52,030 nucleotides of DNA from Rheinheimera sp. 4Y26 (GCF_025245835.1 NZ_JAOBWS010000018.1:1-52030); one strand, 5' to 3'. Shown: positions 9,199-18,293, counted from the stretch's first letter. Notes: generated from the sequence alone by a model not told the origin. A program made the numbers and translations.

Positions 9199-10002
9199 TT
9201 ATTCATCTGCTGAAGTTTCTGCCTGCAGCTGACGGATCATCCGGCCAGACAAAGTTTGCACCGGTGGAATGTCCGGCAGCGCAGCAAAATCAAACCAGCC
9301 TGCTTCTTCAATTTCATCTTCCTGACACACAATATCACCACTGTGATAATCAGCCAGAAAACCCGTCATCAATGAATGTGGAAAAGGCCAGGGCTGACTG
9401 CCGGCATAACGCAGATTCTGAATACGGATCCCCACTTCTTCATACACTTCGCGCACTGCAGCCTGCTCCAGCGTTTCCCCCGACTCGACAAAACCGGCCA
9501 GAATGGAAAAAAAGCCCGGCTTATGCCGTTTTGAGCGGGCCAACAGAATTTGTTGCTCTTTACAGATAGCCACCAGCACACAAGGTGAAATCCTTGGATA
9601 ACAACGATGACCACACTTATGGCATAACATCGCCAGCTCCCAGCTCACCAGCTGCATTTTGCTGCCACACTGGCCACAATACCTGTGTGTTTGTAAAAAC
9701 AGCGCCAATTGCACTGCGCGGGACGCCAGCTCAAACCACACCTGTTCAGCCTGCTCCAGTAAGGCGCGGGCACTGTGCCATTGTTCCGGCTCCTGTTGCT
9801 GGTCGTTACTTACAACCAGATAACAAGGTTGCTCTTGCCACTGTCCTATATGGCAAATCATCTCAGGCTCTGTGATCTGTTGCTGATTCCAGGCACCAAA
9901 AGGAATACTAAGGGACTCAGTGGTCAATTTCAGCTTGCCGCGATTCACCACAAACCAATACCCCTGATCATGATGTTTCAGCTGCAGACTATGGCTTTTC
10001 AT
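9199..10002 (-). CDS. nudC: NAD+ diphosphatase / NAD-cap hydrolase
   Basis: NudC hydrolyses NAD(H) to NMN(H) and AMP and removes NAD caps from RNA. The 267-residue protein has a four-cysteine zinc site (Cys109, Cys112, Cys127, Cys130), the Nudix box beginning at Gly170 with REVYEEVG at 185-192, and the SQPWPFPHS motif (202-210) that marks NADH-specific family members. E. coli NudC is 257 residues. The rsd / nudC / hemE order is conserved with E. coli. It is divergent from rsd. Confidence 0.95.
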   Translation of the reverse strand: MKSHSLQLKHHDQGYWFVVNRGKLKLTTESLSIPFGAWNQQQITEPEMICHIGQWQEQPCYLVVSNDQQQEPEQWHSARALLEQAEQVWFELASRAVQLALFLQTHRYCGQCGSKMQLVSWELAMLCHKCGHRCYPRISPCVLVAICKEQQILLARSKRHKPGFFSILAGFVESGETLEQAAVREVYEEVGIRIQNLRYAGSQPWPFPHSLMTGFLADYHSGDIVCQEDEIEEAGWFDFAALPDIPPVQTLSGRMIRQLQAETSADE

Positions 10003-10148
10003 TGTGCTTGTCCCAATACAACTTCCGGATGCAGGCTGTCATCATAAAGGGAAATACTGAGCCGACCAATCAAAAAGTAGTTGATCTTTAGTGCGGAATT
10101 CTTTTTATTAGCGGTATAAGCCGAATTTAATTAAGCAAGGATATGGTT

Positions 10149-10637
10149 ATGTATACCCGTCTGCAAACAGCTCGACAACAATGGGGCGGTACCTCTACCG
10201 CTATTGATAACTGGCTGGAAGAGCGGCAACAACTGATCGTATCTTATTGCAAACTGGCGGCTTTACCTCCCTTTGATAAACAGCAGGATAATCAGTTACC
10301 GTCTCAGGACGCTATCCTGGGTTTTTGTCAGTTGCTGATGGATTACCTTTCAGCCGGTCATTTTGAAGTCTATGACCAGATAGTGTCACAGTGTCAGGAA
10401 AACGGCAGCGACAGTAAATCACTGGCTCAAACCTTATATCCAAAAATTGCCGCCTCCACAGATGTAGCGCTGGAGTTTAATGACAAATACGCTGAAACCG
10501 GCCCAGGCCATAATTTCAGTAGTTTTGACTCAGACCTGTCAACTTTGGGCCAGGTGCTGGAAGAACGTTTTGGTCTGGAAGACGAATTAATTCAAACCTT
10601 GCATAACAAACACAGCAAAGGTTCGGTTTCAGCCTGA
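10149..10637 (+). CDS. rsd: Anti-sigma70 regulator Rsd
   Basis: Rsd binds region 4 of RpoD, sequesters it in stationary phase and favours alternative sigma factors. The 162-residue protein is helical and similar to E. coli Rsd (158), including the conserved DYLSAGHFEVYDQI segment. Two ATGs are close together. The one at 10149 is 8 bases after the AAGGA site (10137-10141), while the one at 10143 is only 1-2 bases from it, so 10149 is the better start. Divergent from nudC as in E. coli, and ended by a strong bidirectional terminator. Confidence 0.92.
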   Translation: MYTRLQTARQQWGGTSTAIDNWLEERQQLIVSYCKLAALPPFDKQQDNQLPSQDAILGFCQLLMDYLSAGHFEVYDQIVSQCQENGSDSKSLAQTLYPKIAASTDVALEFNDKYAETGPGHNFSSFDSDLSTLGQVLEERFGLEDELIQTLHNKHSKGSVSA

Positions 10638-10653
10638 CTTCAGTCAGCAGCAT

Positions 10654-10683
10654 AAAAAAACCGCCGGTGAAGGCGGTTTTTTT
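10654..10683. terminator. Bidirectional terminator between rsd and fkpA
   Basis: AAAAAAACCGCC at 10654-10665 and GGCGGTTTTTTT at 10672-10683 are perfectly complementary around a 6-base loop. With A- and T-runs on both sides it can stop transcription from either direction. Confidence 0.92.
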
Positions 10684-10719
10684 GTGTCCACTAATCCGTT
10701 TTATACGGCGTGGCTATTA

Positions 10720-11487
10720 CTACTTTTTTGCAGCTTCGCCGGCAGGAGCAGCTTCTTCAGCCACAATGCCTAACAGCTCAACTTCAAATTGCAGCACGCT
10801 GTTTGCCGGGATTGGGCCAACATCACGGTCACCGTAACCTAAAGCTGATGGGATAGTAAATTTGAACTTAGAACCAACGCCCATTAACTGCACGCCTTCA
10901 GTCCAGCCCGGAATCACCTGATTTAACTGGAACTCAACCGGCTCGCCACCGTTTGATTTGTCAGTGCTGTCAAATTCAGTGCCGTCAATGAAAGTACCTT
11001 TGTACTTCACCCGTACTTTTTCTTCAGCTTTTGGTTTTGGACCATCAGCTGCAGTGATCACTTCGTACTGCAGACCAGATTCAGTTACTTTTACGCCTTC
11101 TTTTTTGGCGTTTTCAGCCAGGAAAGCTTCGCCTTTGGCAATAGTTTCAGCAGCTTTTGCTTTAGCAACTTCAGCTTGTTTCGCGCGGAACTGCTCGTCT
11201 AAAGCAGTCATAACTTTCTGCACTTCTTCGTCAGTCAGCGCAGCTTTACCAGCCAGAGCATCCTGAACACCACGAACCATAGTGTCAGAGGCTAATGGCA
11301 AGCCTAATTTTTTGTGTTCTTCTACAGCGCTGTTCAGGTATTTACCTACTGAAACGCCCATAGCGTAAGATTGTTTTGCAGCGTCTGTATCCAGTACTGG
11401 CGCAGCTGGCGCGGCAGCTTCTTTCTGACAGGCAGACAGTGAAATCATGGCGGCGGCAATCAGCGACACCTTGGTCAATAAGCGCAT
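10720..11487 (-). CDS. fkpA: FKBP-type peptidyl-prolyl isomerase, lipoprotein
   Basis: This 255-residue periplasmic FKBP isomerase/chaperone assists folding of exported proteins. It begins with a lipoprotein signal whose lipobox LSAC places the lipidated cysteine at residue 20, unlike soluble E. coli FkpA. A helical FKBP-N dimerisation domain (about 32-130) precedes the FKBP domain (about 140-240; VKYKGTFIDGTEFDST, VIPGWTEGVQLM). The tail is Ala/Glu-rich. A TTG at 11499 is in frame, but GGAG at 11494-11497 is correctly spaced only for the ATG at 11487. Next to slyX-yheV as in enterobacteria. Confidence 0.93.
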   Translation of the reverse strand: MRLLTKVSLIAAAMISLSACQKEAAAPAAPVLDTDAAKQSYAMGVSVGKYLNSAVEEHKKLGLPLASDTMVRGVQDALAGKAALTDEEVQKVMTALDEQFRAKQAEVAKAKAAETIAKGEAFLAENAKKEGVKVTESGLQYEVITAADGPKPKAEEKVRVKYKGTFIDGTEFDSTDKSNGGEPVEFQLNQVIPGWTEGVQLMGVGSKFKFTIPSALGYGDRDVGPIPANSVLQFEVELLGIVAEEAAPAGEAAKK

Positions 11488-11603
11488 TTGTTTCTCCAAT
11501 AAACTGCAGACTTCGCTGCAAAAGTGTGTTGTTATAGTAATAAAGGACTAACCTTTAACCATGCCTATACTACAGATTTGTGCTGATGACGTTAACACAT
11601 AGA

Positions 11604-12569
11604 ATGAAATATCTAGGCATTTTTCTCAGCCTTTGGCTGGTCGCCTGCTCAGAAGTTCAAAACAAAGCCGTTTCAAGCGCTGAACATGCATCTCACGGTA
11701 CTGTAGCCGCCGCTATTTCAACCTCAGCTGAACTGGCTGCAGTTTCCAGCCTGACATCCGGTGTGGTGGTTTGGGATTTAACAACCCAAACAGCCAAATA
11801 CCGCTTAAGTCAGCAAAACCCAACGGAAAACTTTATCAGCTATCTGGCATTCAGCCCGGACGGCCAGCATCTGCTTACCGCAGACGATAAAAATTTGTCG
11901 TTATGGCAAATGCGGGATGGCAAAAACATCGGTTTCTGGTCTTTGCCCACATCCATAGTGCGGGATATTGCGGTTTCGCAGGGCGGCACTCAGCTGTTAA
12001 TTGCCCAGAGCGACAGCAAAGTGCAGCACATCACACTGAAAACCGGTCGCCGGCTGGAGTTTTTAGGCCATAGCGAAAAAGTAAATACCGTGGCTTTATC
12101 ACCGAATGGCCGTTATGCGCTGACCGGCGGCAACGATTTAAAAGCTTATTTGTGGGATACGCAAACAGCACAAATTCTGCAGACTTTTGTGCATCCAACC
12201 CGGGTAACCAAAGTGGCACTGGACCACAAAGGCACGCTGGCTTTTACCGCTGACAGCCAAAAACAAGCCAGCATCTGGGATTTAACCACCGGCAAACTGA
12301 AACAAAAACTGGAACTGGGGCGCGGCCGGGTTTTTACCACAGCCCGTTTTAGCGACGACGGCCGTTATCTGGTCGCTGGCTCTGCTTCACGCCGCGTCAC
12401 TGTGTGGGATGTGAATACAGGCAAAGTGGTGAAAGATTGGCAAGTCAGCGCTTTTCCGGGTAGCAAACCACCCAGCGCCGTGGTATATGATGCGGTTTTT
12501 ATCGCACCAGACCGGATCCTGACAGAAAGTTCCAGTGGTCTGGCCGAACTATGGGAATTTGAACCATGA
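11604..12569 (+). CDS. WD40-repeat lipoprotein
   Basis: The protein (321 residues from this start) has a lipoprotein signal with lipobox LVAC (Cys15) followed by WD40-like blades ending in motifs such as LYLWD-type strands (KAYLWDTQTA, ASIWDLTTG, VTVWDVNTG). About six to seven blades fit the length, forming a beta-propeller on a membrane surface, probably as a protein-interaction platform. An ATG at 11586 would add six residues; neither start has a good ribosome-binding site, and I choose the one giving the shorter signal peptide. The stop overlaps the slyX start in ATGA, so the two genes are translationally coupled. The function is not known. Confidence 0.8.
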   Translation: MKYLGIFLSLWLVACSEVQNKAVSSAEHASHGTVAAAISTSAELAAVSSLTSGVVVWDLTTQTAKYRLSQQNPTENFISYLAFSPDGQHLLTADDKNLSLWQMRDGKNIGFWSLPTSIVRDIAVSQGGTQLLIAQSDSKVQHITLKTGRRLEFLGHSEKVNTVALSPNGRYALTGGNDLKAYLWDTQTAQILQTFVHPTRVTKVALDHKGTLAFTADSQKQASIWDLTTGKLKQKLELGRGRVFTTARFSDDGRYLVAGSASRRVTVWDVNTGKVVKDWQVSAFPGSKPPSAVVYDAVFIAPDRILTESSSGLAELWEFEP

Positions 12570-12799
12570 GTGCACTGACACCCACCGAACAACAACTGCA
12601 AACGCAAATTTTTGATTTAGAAAGCAAACTGGCGTTTCAGGATGATGCATTACATCAGCTGCATAGCGAATTATTAGAACACCAGAAGCGCATAGAAAAA
12701 CTGCAGCGTCAGGTACTGATGCTGGCGGAAAAACTGCAAGGCGGCGCGGACAGCGGCATTTTAAGACCACACGAAGAGCCACCTCCACCACATTATTAA
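12566..12799 (+). CDS. slyX: SlyX family protein
   Basis: The 77-residue protein is a short coiled coil (heptads over about residues 5-58) ending in the family signature PPPPHY. SlyX is widespread in gammaproteobacteria near fkpA/slyD, but its role is not established. It overlaps the WD40 gene by four bases and converges with yheV. Confidence 0.92.
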   Translation: MSALTPTEQQLQTQIFDLESKLAFQDDALHQLHSELLEHQKRIEKLQRQVLMLAEKLQGGADSGILRPHEEPPPPHY

Positions 12800-12835
12800 T
12801 TGGCGGCACTTATTGGGGCACCGCACAAAGGAAGC

Positions 12836-12869
12836 AACACCTTGCCAGCTATCACAGCTGCAGGGTGTT
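12836..12869. terminator. Long hairpin between slyX and yheV
   Basis: 12836-12850 (AACACCTTGCCAGCT) pairs with 12856-12869 (AGCTGCAGGGTGTT) with one bulge and one mismatch around an ATCAC loop, between two convergent genes. There is no T-run, so termination is only likely, not certain. Confidence 0.4.
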
Positions 12870-12907
12870 AGCTGAGACGCCAGATAAAAACCTTGTCAGC
12901 CGCAGCT

Positions 12908-13114
12908 TTATTCAGGTTTAAACACCCCAATCACAGTTTCATTTTCCCGCGCCAGCCGCTCCACCTGAGATTCAGGCTGCGCCATCTGATAACCACAGCT
13001 GACACATTCCACTTTTTCCACATTGTGCTCAAGAAACAGCGACATGGTATCCACTGCCTTACATTTGGGGCAGGTCGCGCCTGCGATAAAACGTTTTTTC
13101 TTCCGGGTGGTCAT
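12908..13114 (-). CDS. yheV: YheV family zinc-ribbon protein
   Basis: This 68-residue protein has a zinc-ribbon built from CPKC and CVSCGY around a basic N-terminus (TTRKKKRF). It matches the YheV family of putative metal-binding proteins found next to slyX/kefB/yheS in enterobacteria. The function is unknown. It is divergent from yheS, with about 130 bases between them. Confidence 0.85.
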   Translation of the reverse strand: MTTRKKKRFIAGATCPKCKAVDTMSLFLEHNVEKVECVSCGYQMAQPESQVERLARENETVIGVFKPE

Positions 13115-13242
13115 GGTTTTTACATCCTCGAAACAGGCAAAAATCAGCGAAACTCTTGGTTTGTGTGGCCGATCCGATTACATTAGCAGCCCAAATTGTC
13201 TGGCCTGATGGCCGGGTCACACTGCTACAGGTACTACTTTCA

Positions 13243-15147
13243 ATGATCCAACTGCAACAAGTCGAATTACGCCGCGGCATTTTATGTTTGCTGCAACAGG
13301 CCGATCTTACCGTATTCCCGGGCCAAAAGGTCGGAATTATCGGTGCCAACGGCTGTGGCAAATCGACTTTGTTTGCCTTGTTACAGGGTAAACTGCAGGC
13401 CGACGCCGGCACAGTCAGTATTCCAAACAGCTGGACCATAGCCACTGTGGCGCAGGAAACCCCAGCCGTTGAATGCAGCGCCATGGATTATGTACTGCAA
13501 GGCGACGAAGCTTTATATCCGCTTTTAATGCAAGTGCGTCAGGCCCGTGAAGACACTGACCTGATTGCAGTGCATCACCAGATTGAAGCGCTGGACGGTT
13601 ACCGCGCCGAAGCCAAAGCCGGCACTTTACTGGATGGCCTGGGTTTTAGCGGTGCCATGCAACAGCAACAGGTCAAATCATTCTCAGGTGGCTGGCGGAT
13701 GCGGCTTAATCTGGCGCGCGCTTTAATGCAAAGGGCAGAATTATTGCTGCTCGATGAACCTACCAACCACCTCGATTTAGACGCTGTGCTCTGGCTGGAA
13801 AAATACCTCGCCAATTTTGAAGGCACCATGCTACTGATCAGCCACGACCGCGATTTCCTCGACGCTGTGGTCGACAATATAGTGCATATCGAAAGTCAGC
13901 AGCTGACCCTCTACCGTGGCAACTACAGCCAGTTTGAACGCCAGCGCGCCGAACATCTGGCGCAGCAGCAATCCACTTATGAAAAACAACAACGCCAGGT
14001 TGCCCACCTGCAAAAATTTATCGACAGGTTCCGCGCCCAGGCCACCAAAGCCAAACAGGCCCAAAGCCGGATTAAAGCGCTGGAACGTATGACGTTATTA
14101 GCGCCGGCTCATGTTGATTCGCCCTTTCAGTTTGAGTTTCTCGAGCCACGGGCTTTACCCAACCCACTGCTGAAAATGGAAAACGTACGCGCCGGCTATG
14201 GCGATCACAGTATTTTGCAGCAAATTAATTTTCAGCTGCTGCCAGGCAGCCGTATTGGTTTACTCGGCCGTAATGGTGCCGGTAAATCCACGCTGATCAA
14301 ATTGTTGTCCGGCAGTTTGCAACCCCAAAGTGGCGACATCTGGTATGCCGCTGGTGTGGCTATTGGTTATTTTGCGCAGCATCAGCTGGAAACCTTAAGA
14401 CCAGAAGATTCGCCACTGCAGCATATGGTGCGGCTGGCGCCACAGGCCACTGAACAAAGCCTGCGCGACTTTTTAGGTGGTTTTGGTTTTCATGGTGACA
14501 AAGCTTTAGCTGCCTGCGCGCCATTTTCCGGTGGTGAAAAAGCACGGCTGGTGCTAGCTCTGTTGGTGTATCAACGCCCTAACCTGCTGTTACTGGACGA
14601 ACCCACCAACCACCTCGACTTAGAAATGCGTGAAGCCATAGTGATGGCGCTGCAAAGTTTTGAAGGCGCCATAGTGGTGGTGTCACACGACCGGCATTTA
14701 TTATCCAGCACCACAGATGAGTTTTATCTGGTGGCCCATGGCAAAGTGGCGCCTTTTGCCGGTGATTTAAATGATTATTACCAGTGGCTGCAAAATGACA
14801 GCAAAGCGCAGCAGTTCAGCGCCGAGCCCGCCAGCAGTGGTGCTGCTGTGCGTAAAGATCAAAAACGCTTAGAAGCAGATTTACGTAACTTAACGCGCAA
14901 ATTAAAACAAAACATCGAAAAGCTGGAGCAGCAACAACATCAGCTGGAAGCCAAACTGGCGCAGCTGGAAGAAAAACTCACCGACACCGGCTTGTATGAT
15001 CAAAGCCGCAAAGCTGAGCTGACGCAGGTGCTGGCAGAACAAACCAAGTTCAAAGCTGAGCTGGCTTCAGTGGAAGAGCAGTGGTTTGAAGCGCAGGAGC
15101 AACTGGAGCAGCAAACCAACGACTTCTGGCAGAAAAATGGCGGTTAA
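13243..15147 (+). CDS. yheS: ABC-F family ATPase YheS
   Basis: A 634-residue ABC-F protein (E. coli YheS 637) with two nucleotide-binding domains and no transmembrane segments, so a ribosome-associated translation factor rather than a transporter. Domain 1 has GANGCGKST, the signature SGGWRMRLNLA and LLLLDEPTNHLD. Domain 2 has GRNGAGKST, SGGEKARLVLA and LLLLDEPTNHLD. The interdomain linker (about 230-290) is basic and helical, and the C-terminal 80 residues form a coiled coil. An upstream frame to 13156 exists, but the ATG at 13243 gives the family N-terminus MIQLQQV. The stop codon lies in a 19-bp sequence that is duplicated just downstream. Confidence 0.95.
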   Translation: MIQLQQVELRRGILCLLQQADLTVFPGQKVGIIGANGCGKSTLFALLQGKLQADAGTVSIPNSWTIATVAQETPAVECSAMDYVLQGDEALYPLLMQVRQAREDTDLIAVHHQIEALDGYRAEAKAGTLLDGLGFSGAMQQQQVKSFSGGWRMRLNLARALMQRAELLLLDEPTNHLDLDAVLWLEKYLANFEGTMLLISHDRDFLDAVVDNIVHIESQQLTLYRGNYSQFERQRAEHLAQQQSTYEKQQRQVAHLQKFIDRFRAQATKAKQAQSRIKALERMTLLAPAHVDSPFQFEFLEPRALPNPLLKMENVRAGYGDHSILQQINFQLLPGSRIGLLGRNGAGKSTLIKLLSGSLQPQSGDIWYAAGVAIGYFAQHQLETLRPEDSPLQHMVRLAPQATEQSLRDFLGGFGFHGDKALAACAPFSGGEKARLVLALLVYQRPNLLLLDEPTNHLDLEMREAIVMALQSFEGAIVVVSHDRHLLSSTTDEFYLVAHGKVAPFAGDLNDYYQWLQNDSKAQQFSAEPASSGAAVRKDQKRLEADLRNLTRKLKQNIEKLEQQQHQLEAKLAQLEEKLTDTGLYDQSRKAELTQVLAEQTKFKAELASVEEQWFEAQEQLEQQTNDFWQKNGG

Positions 15148-15170
15148 TCATAAAAATGGCGGTTAATCAC
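15133..15170 (+). repeat. 19-bp tandem duplication at a stop/start junction
   Basis: AAAAATGGCGGTTAATCA plus one further base occurs at 15133-15151 and again at 15152-15170, differing only in the last base. Copy 1 contains the yheS stop and an orphan ATG followed by a nine-codon frame. Copy 2 provides the ATG of the next gene. Before duplication the two genes would have overlapped. Confidence 0.9.
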
Positions 15171-15686
15171 AAAACGTTGCCGGATGCGGAGTTGTTCTGG
15201 CAATTTAGTCTGGCACTGTACCCCGGCATCCAACCGCTCTGTCTGCAGTGGCAAGACAGTTATGGTGCCAATGTGAACCTGCTGCTGCTGTTGTTGTATC
15301 TGCAAAAACAGCAGCTGCAGTGTGAGCCCGGCGATATCAGGCTGCTGCAACAAAGTCTGAATGCAGAACAGCAGTTTACGCTGGCACTTAGACAACTTCG
15401 CCGGTCCTTACCAGCCGGCCTGAATGCCAAAGCGGCAGAACAGATGAAACAGGCGCTACTGAAGGCTGAACTTTCTGCCGAACAGCTGGAGCAGCAACAG
15501 CTGATAGCCACATTGCCACAATGCCGCCTGAGCAAGGTTCTGCCGGCAACCAACAAGGTCAGTTTATTAACCTTGTATCTGCAGCTGCTTGATGTGGTAC
15601 TCACGGACGAGCTGCAGGCGCAGATCCTTGATCTGGATCAACAGGCAATGCAGCTGGCTTTTCCGACACCCAAAAGCTTGATCTAA
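15156..15686 (+). CDS. TIGR02444 (DUF2390) family protein
   Basis: The 176-residue protein matches the TIGR02444/DUF2390 family by its N-terminal layout (LFWQFSLALYPG, then QDSYGANVNLLLLLLYL), a short all-helical protein that usually lies next to yheS-like ABC-F genes in marine gammaproteobacteria. It is rich in Leu and Gln. No catalytic motif is visible and the function is unknown. It starts 8 bases after the yheS stop, within the second copy of a 19-bp duplication, so it is probably cotranscribed with yheS. Confidence 0.8.
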   Translation: MAVNHKTLPDAELFWQFSLALYPGIQPLCLQWQDSYGANVNLLLLLLYLQKQQLQCEPGDIRLLQQSLNAEQQFTLALRQLRRSLPAGLNAKAAEQMKQALLKAELSAEQLEQQQLIATLPQCRLSKVLPATNKVSLLTLYLQLLDVVLTDELQAQILDLDQQAMQLAFPTPKSLI

Positions 15687-15748
15687 GTCAGGATCGGGCC
15701 GCCCGCACCAACCTACACTGCCTTTATCAACCAGATGGAGGCGACACC

Positions 15749-15886
15749 ATGAACCTGTGGCAAGAATTTTTAAATGATCCGGTAATTTTTATTTCTTTTA
15801 CTGGCCTGGCAATTGTGATTGGCCTCTGCCTGTTTTACGCCGTGTATTTCTTCTACAAAATTGGTCATGACGACGTAAAAAACTAA
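15749..15886 (+). CDS. 45-residue single-pass membrane protein
   Basis: This short frame (starts MNLWQEFLNDPVIF, ends GHDDVKN) is preceded by a strong GGAGG site at 15737-15741 and followed by a terminator at 16008-16036, so it is very likely a real gene. It has one transmembrane helix (about residues 13-37) and short polar ends. Layout resembles the DUF3149 family of small membrane proteins, which I offer with moderate confidence. Function unknown. Confidence 0.7.
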   Translation: MNLWQEFLNDPVIFISFTGLAIVIGLCLFYAVYFFYKIGHDDVKN

Positions 15887-16007
15887 CAACGTTTTTTGTT
15901 TATTGTTCCTGTCCATTGTTCCTGTATGGGTTGCTGCCGGGTAAACCGCCAGAAGGTAACAACCCACTTGCTGTGTAAGTGCCTGCTGATACCGTTTTGG
16001 TATAACC

Positions 16008-16036
16008 GCCGGAAGCCTTAGGCTACCGGCTTTTTT
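16008..16036 (+). terminator. Terminator after the small membrane protein
   Basis: GCCGGAAGCC (16008-16017) and GGCTACCGGC (16021-16030) pair with one mismatch around TTA, followed by six Ts. Confidence 0.85.
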
Positions 16037-16121
16037 ATTTGTATTTTTTATTTGTGGTGGGCCATTAGTGCCTGGCTGCTGAAACAATAATTTTACCGCT
16101 GCCCGCAGCTTCTTTCTCTCA

Positions 16122-17702
16122 TCAACCACGCAGCCGCGCTGCTAATAAATCGGCGTTACGCCAGGCCAGTGCATATAAGGTTAATTGTGGATTGGCCCCC
16201 AGACTGCTTGGCAGTACTGAGCCATCAATCACCGATAAATTTTGCAGCTGATAATGGCTGCCATTGGCATCCACCACCCCTTTAGCCGCATCGCCACTCA
16301 TATTACAACCGCCCATCACATGAGCCGACGCCAGCGCCGCGCGGTAGGTTTTCAGCGGTAAACCGGCAATAGCGGTTTTGGCCTGCTGCCAGCTGCTGTA
16401 AAGCATGGCGTCCTGATGCACCGGCATTACCGCCTCGGCACCGGCGGCAAATTGTAACTCGGCCATCGCCAGATAAGCCTGTTGCATACCCCGCCATAAA
16501 TAATCGGTCAGCGGATAATCCAGCACCGGCTCGCCATGGGCATCCAGCTGCACCTCGCCACCCTGAGCATCAGGGTGAAAACCATCACGCAGCAGCGCAA
16601 TCATCACCTGCAAATGATTAAATTTCTGCATCATGCCGGCATGCAGCTCGGCCATACCGGTCAGTTTGGACGCCATCAGTACCGGATGCACCGGCGGCAC
16701 TTCCAGTTTAAAACCGGCTTCATCACCTTTGGGCCAGACAAACTGGTCGGAATAAATCGACTGCGGCGCACCGGCATGGCCAGACACCGCATCGCGAAAC
16801 AAAGCACCGGAAATCACACTAGGGTGCAAATAGGTATGTTTACCAAGCCGCCCGGACGGGTTCGGCACCTTAGAGCGCAACAACAAAGCCGGTGAGTTAA
16901 TGGCCCCGCCCGCCAGCACATAATGCCGCGCTTTAAACCGCAGTTTCACTGAAGAAAGCGGCTGGTAATGCTGATCAACAGGCACAGCATCCAGCTGCAG
17001 AATTTGATCACCCCGCCACTGAAACTTCCGGGCCGACACCCGGCTGACTAACAAAGCGCCCGCTTCAAGCGCCGCCGGAATAGTGGTCACCAGCATCGAC
17101 TGTTTGGCATTGAGCGGGCAACCCATACCGCAGTAACCCAAATTGGCGCAGCCATGCACATTGCGCTCAATGACTGTGTATTGCCAGCCCAGGTTTTCGC
17201 AGCCGCGTTTTAACGCTGCGTTATTGGGGTTTGGCGGTACCTGCCACTCTGAGATATGCAGCCGGCCGGCTGCTTTGGCAAAATAAGGGGCCAGGCTTTG
17301 TTCACCACTAAAATCCAGGCCAAACTCAGCTTGCCAATAATCCAGCGTGGGTTTGGGCGTGCGGATAGAAGTGGTCCAGTTCACAGTGGTAGAGCCGCCC
17401 ACAGTGCGGCCCTGCAAAATGGCAATGGCCTGATCTTTGGTTTTACGGCCCGCACCATCCTGATATAAATGCGGATAAGCCCAGCGTTCCTGCTGGCGAA
17501 AATCACTGCTACTCCACAGTGCACCCTGCTCCAGCATAATCACCGATAAACCGGCCTGGGTCAGAATTTCGGCCGTCATACCACCACCGGCGCCGGTGCC
17601 AATAATCACCACGTCCGCTTCAAACTGCTGATCTTCAGTTAAAGTTGCCGCATCAATATGGCGCCAACCTTTGGCCAGGCCCGCTTTGATTGGATCATTC
17701 AT
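16122..17702 (-). CDS. GMC family FAD oxidoreductase
   Basis: This 526-residue glucose-methanol-choline oxidoreductase oxidises an alcohol group using FAD. The FAD motif GTGAGGG is at residues 35-41, there is a Cys-rich segment (GCANLGYCGMGCPLN) typical of the gluconate/steroid-dehydrogenase-like branch, and the C-terminal half has the catalytic His/Asn region (HVMGGCNMS and GANPQLT). An upstream frame to 17876 lies inside the neighbouring gene; ATG at 17702 is preferred because it overlaps the upstream stop by only 8 bases and matches family starts. It pairs with the Tat-signal protein encoded just upstream. The substrate is unknown. Confidence 0.85.
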   Translation of the reverse strand: MNDPIKAGLAKGWRHIDAATLTEDQQFEADVVIIGTGAGGGMTAEILTQAGLSVIMLEQGALWSSSDFRQQERWAYPHLYQDGAGRKTKDQAIAILQGRTVGGSTTVNWTTSIRTPKPTLDYWQAEFGLDFSGEQSLAPYFAKAAGRLHISEWQVPPNPNNAALKRGCENLGWQYTVIERNVHGCANLGYCGMGCPLNAKQSMLVTTIPAALEAGALLVSRVSARKFQWRGDQILQLDAVPVDQHYQPLSSVKLRFKARHYVLAGGAINSPALLLRSKVPNPSGRLGKHTYLHPSVISGALFRDAVSGHAGAPQSIYSDQFVWPKGDEAGFKLEVPPVHPVLMASKLTGMAELHAGMMQKFNHLQVMIALLRDGFHPDAQGGEVQLDAHGEPVLDYPLTDYLWRGMQQAYLAMAELQFAAGAEAVMPVHQDAMLYSSWQQAKTAIAGLPLKTYRAALASAHVMGGCNMSGDAAKGVVDANGSHYQLQNLSVIDGSVLPSSLGANPQLTLYALAWRNADLLAARLRG

Positions 17703-18207
17703 AAGCGCGAAACTCCGGCGCAGTATAAGCAAGTGCCTGCCAATGCGCCGGCTGGCCATAATAAGCCGCCAGCAATAATTCGCGCAGGCCGTTATAAGCT
17801 TGTTGTAACAAGGTGAGGTAACTGTCGCGCCAACTGCTGAGTAGCTGCAGCCGCTGCTCCAGCGACAACTCGCCAAGTGCCAGCAGATGGCCGGTCAGCG
17901 CCAGCCGGGTCAGCTGCTGCGACAATAAAAAAAACAGCTGCTGTAATTCCGCCTGCTGGCGTTTTGGTAAAAAGGGTAAATAGTCCAGCACCGCCTGACG
18001 GGTATTTTGCAGTGCTTCTTGATGCTCAGCTTCGCCTTTTGGCAAAGCACCAAGCAAAATAGCAGGTAACAAAGCATCCAGTACCAGACTGGCGTCTTGC
18101 TGCTGTTGGGTTTTGTCAGCCTCGCTGAACATTGGATAAAGCGTTAACCCTGTGGCTAACGTTGCGCCAGCGGCCAGGCCAAGCATGATAAACTGTCGTC
18201 TTTGCAT
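17695..18207 (-). CDS. Tat-signal small subunit paired with the GMC oxidoreductase
   Basis: The 170-residue protein starts with MQRRQFIMLGLAAGATL, a twin-arginine-type signal, so it is probably exported folded. The remainder is Leu/Gln-rich and helical, like gluconate 2-dehydrogenase subunit 3-type proteins, which accompany GMC dehydrogenases and carry the Tat signal for both. The 8-base overlap with the GMC gene indicates translational coupling and a two-subunit periplasmic enzyme. The GMC subunit has no signal of its own, fitting piggy-back export. Confidence 0.72.
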   Translation of the reverse strand: MQRRQFIMLGLAAGATLATGLTLYPMFSEADKTQQQQDASLVLDALLPAILLGALPKGEAEHQEALQNTRQAVLDYLPFLPKRQQAELQQLFFLLSQQLTRLALTGHLLALGELSLEQRLQLLSSWRDSYLTLLQQAYNGLRELLLAAYYGQPAHWQALAYTAPEFRAYE

Positions 18208-18293
18208 CTGCGGTACACTCCGCCTGCTGATAAAGGCAAGCCGGCTCTGATTAGACCAGTAGTAAAAAGCATTGTTAATGAGGAACTTCTAAA

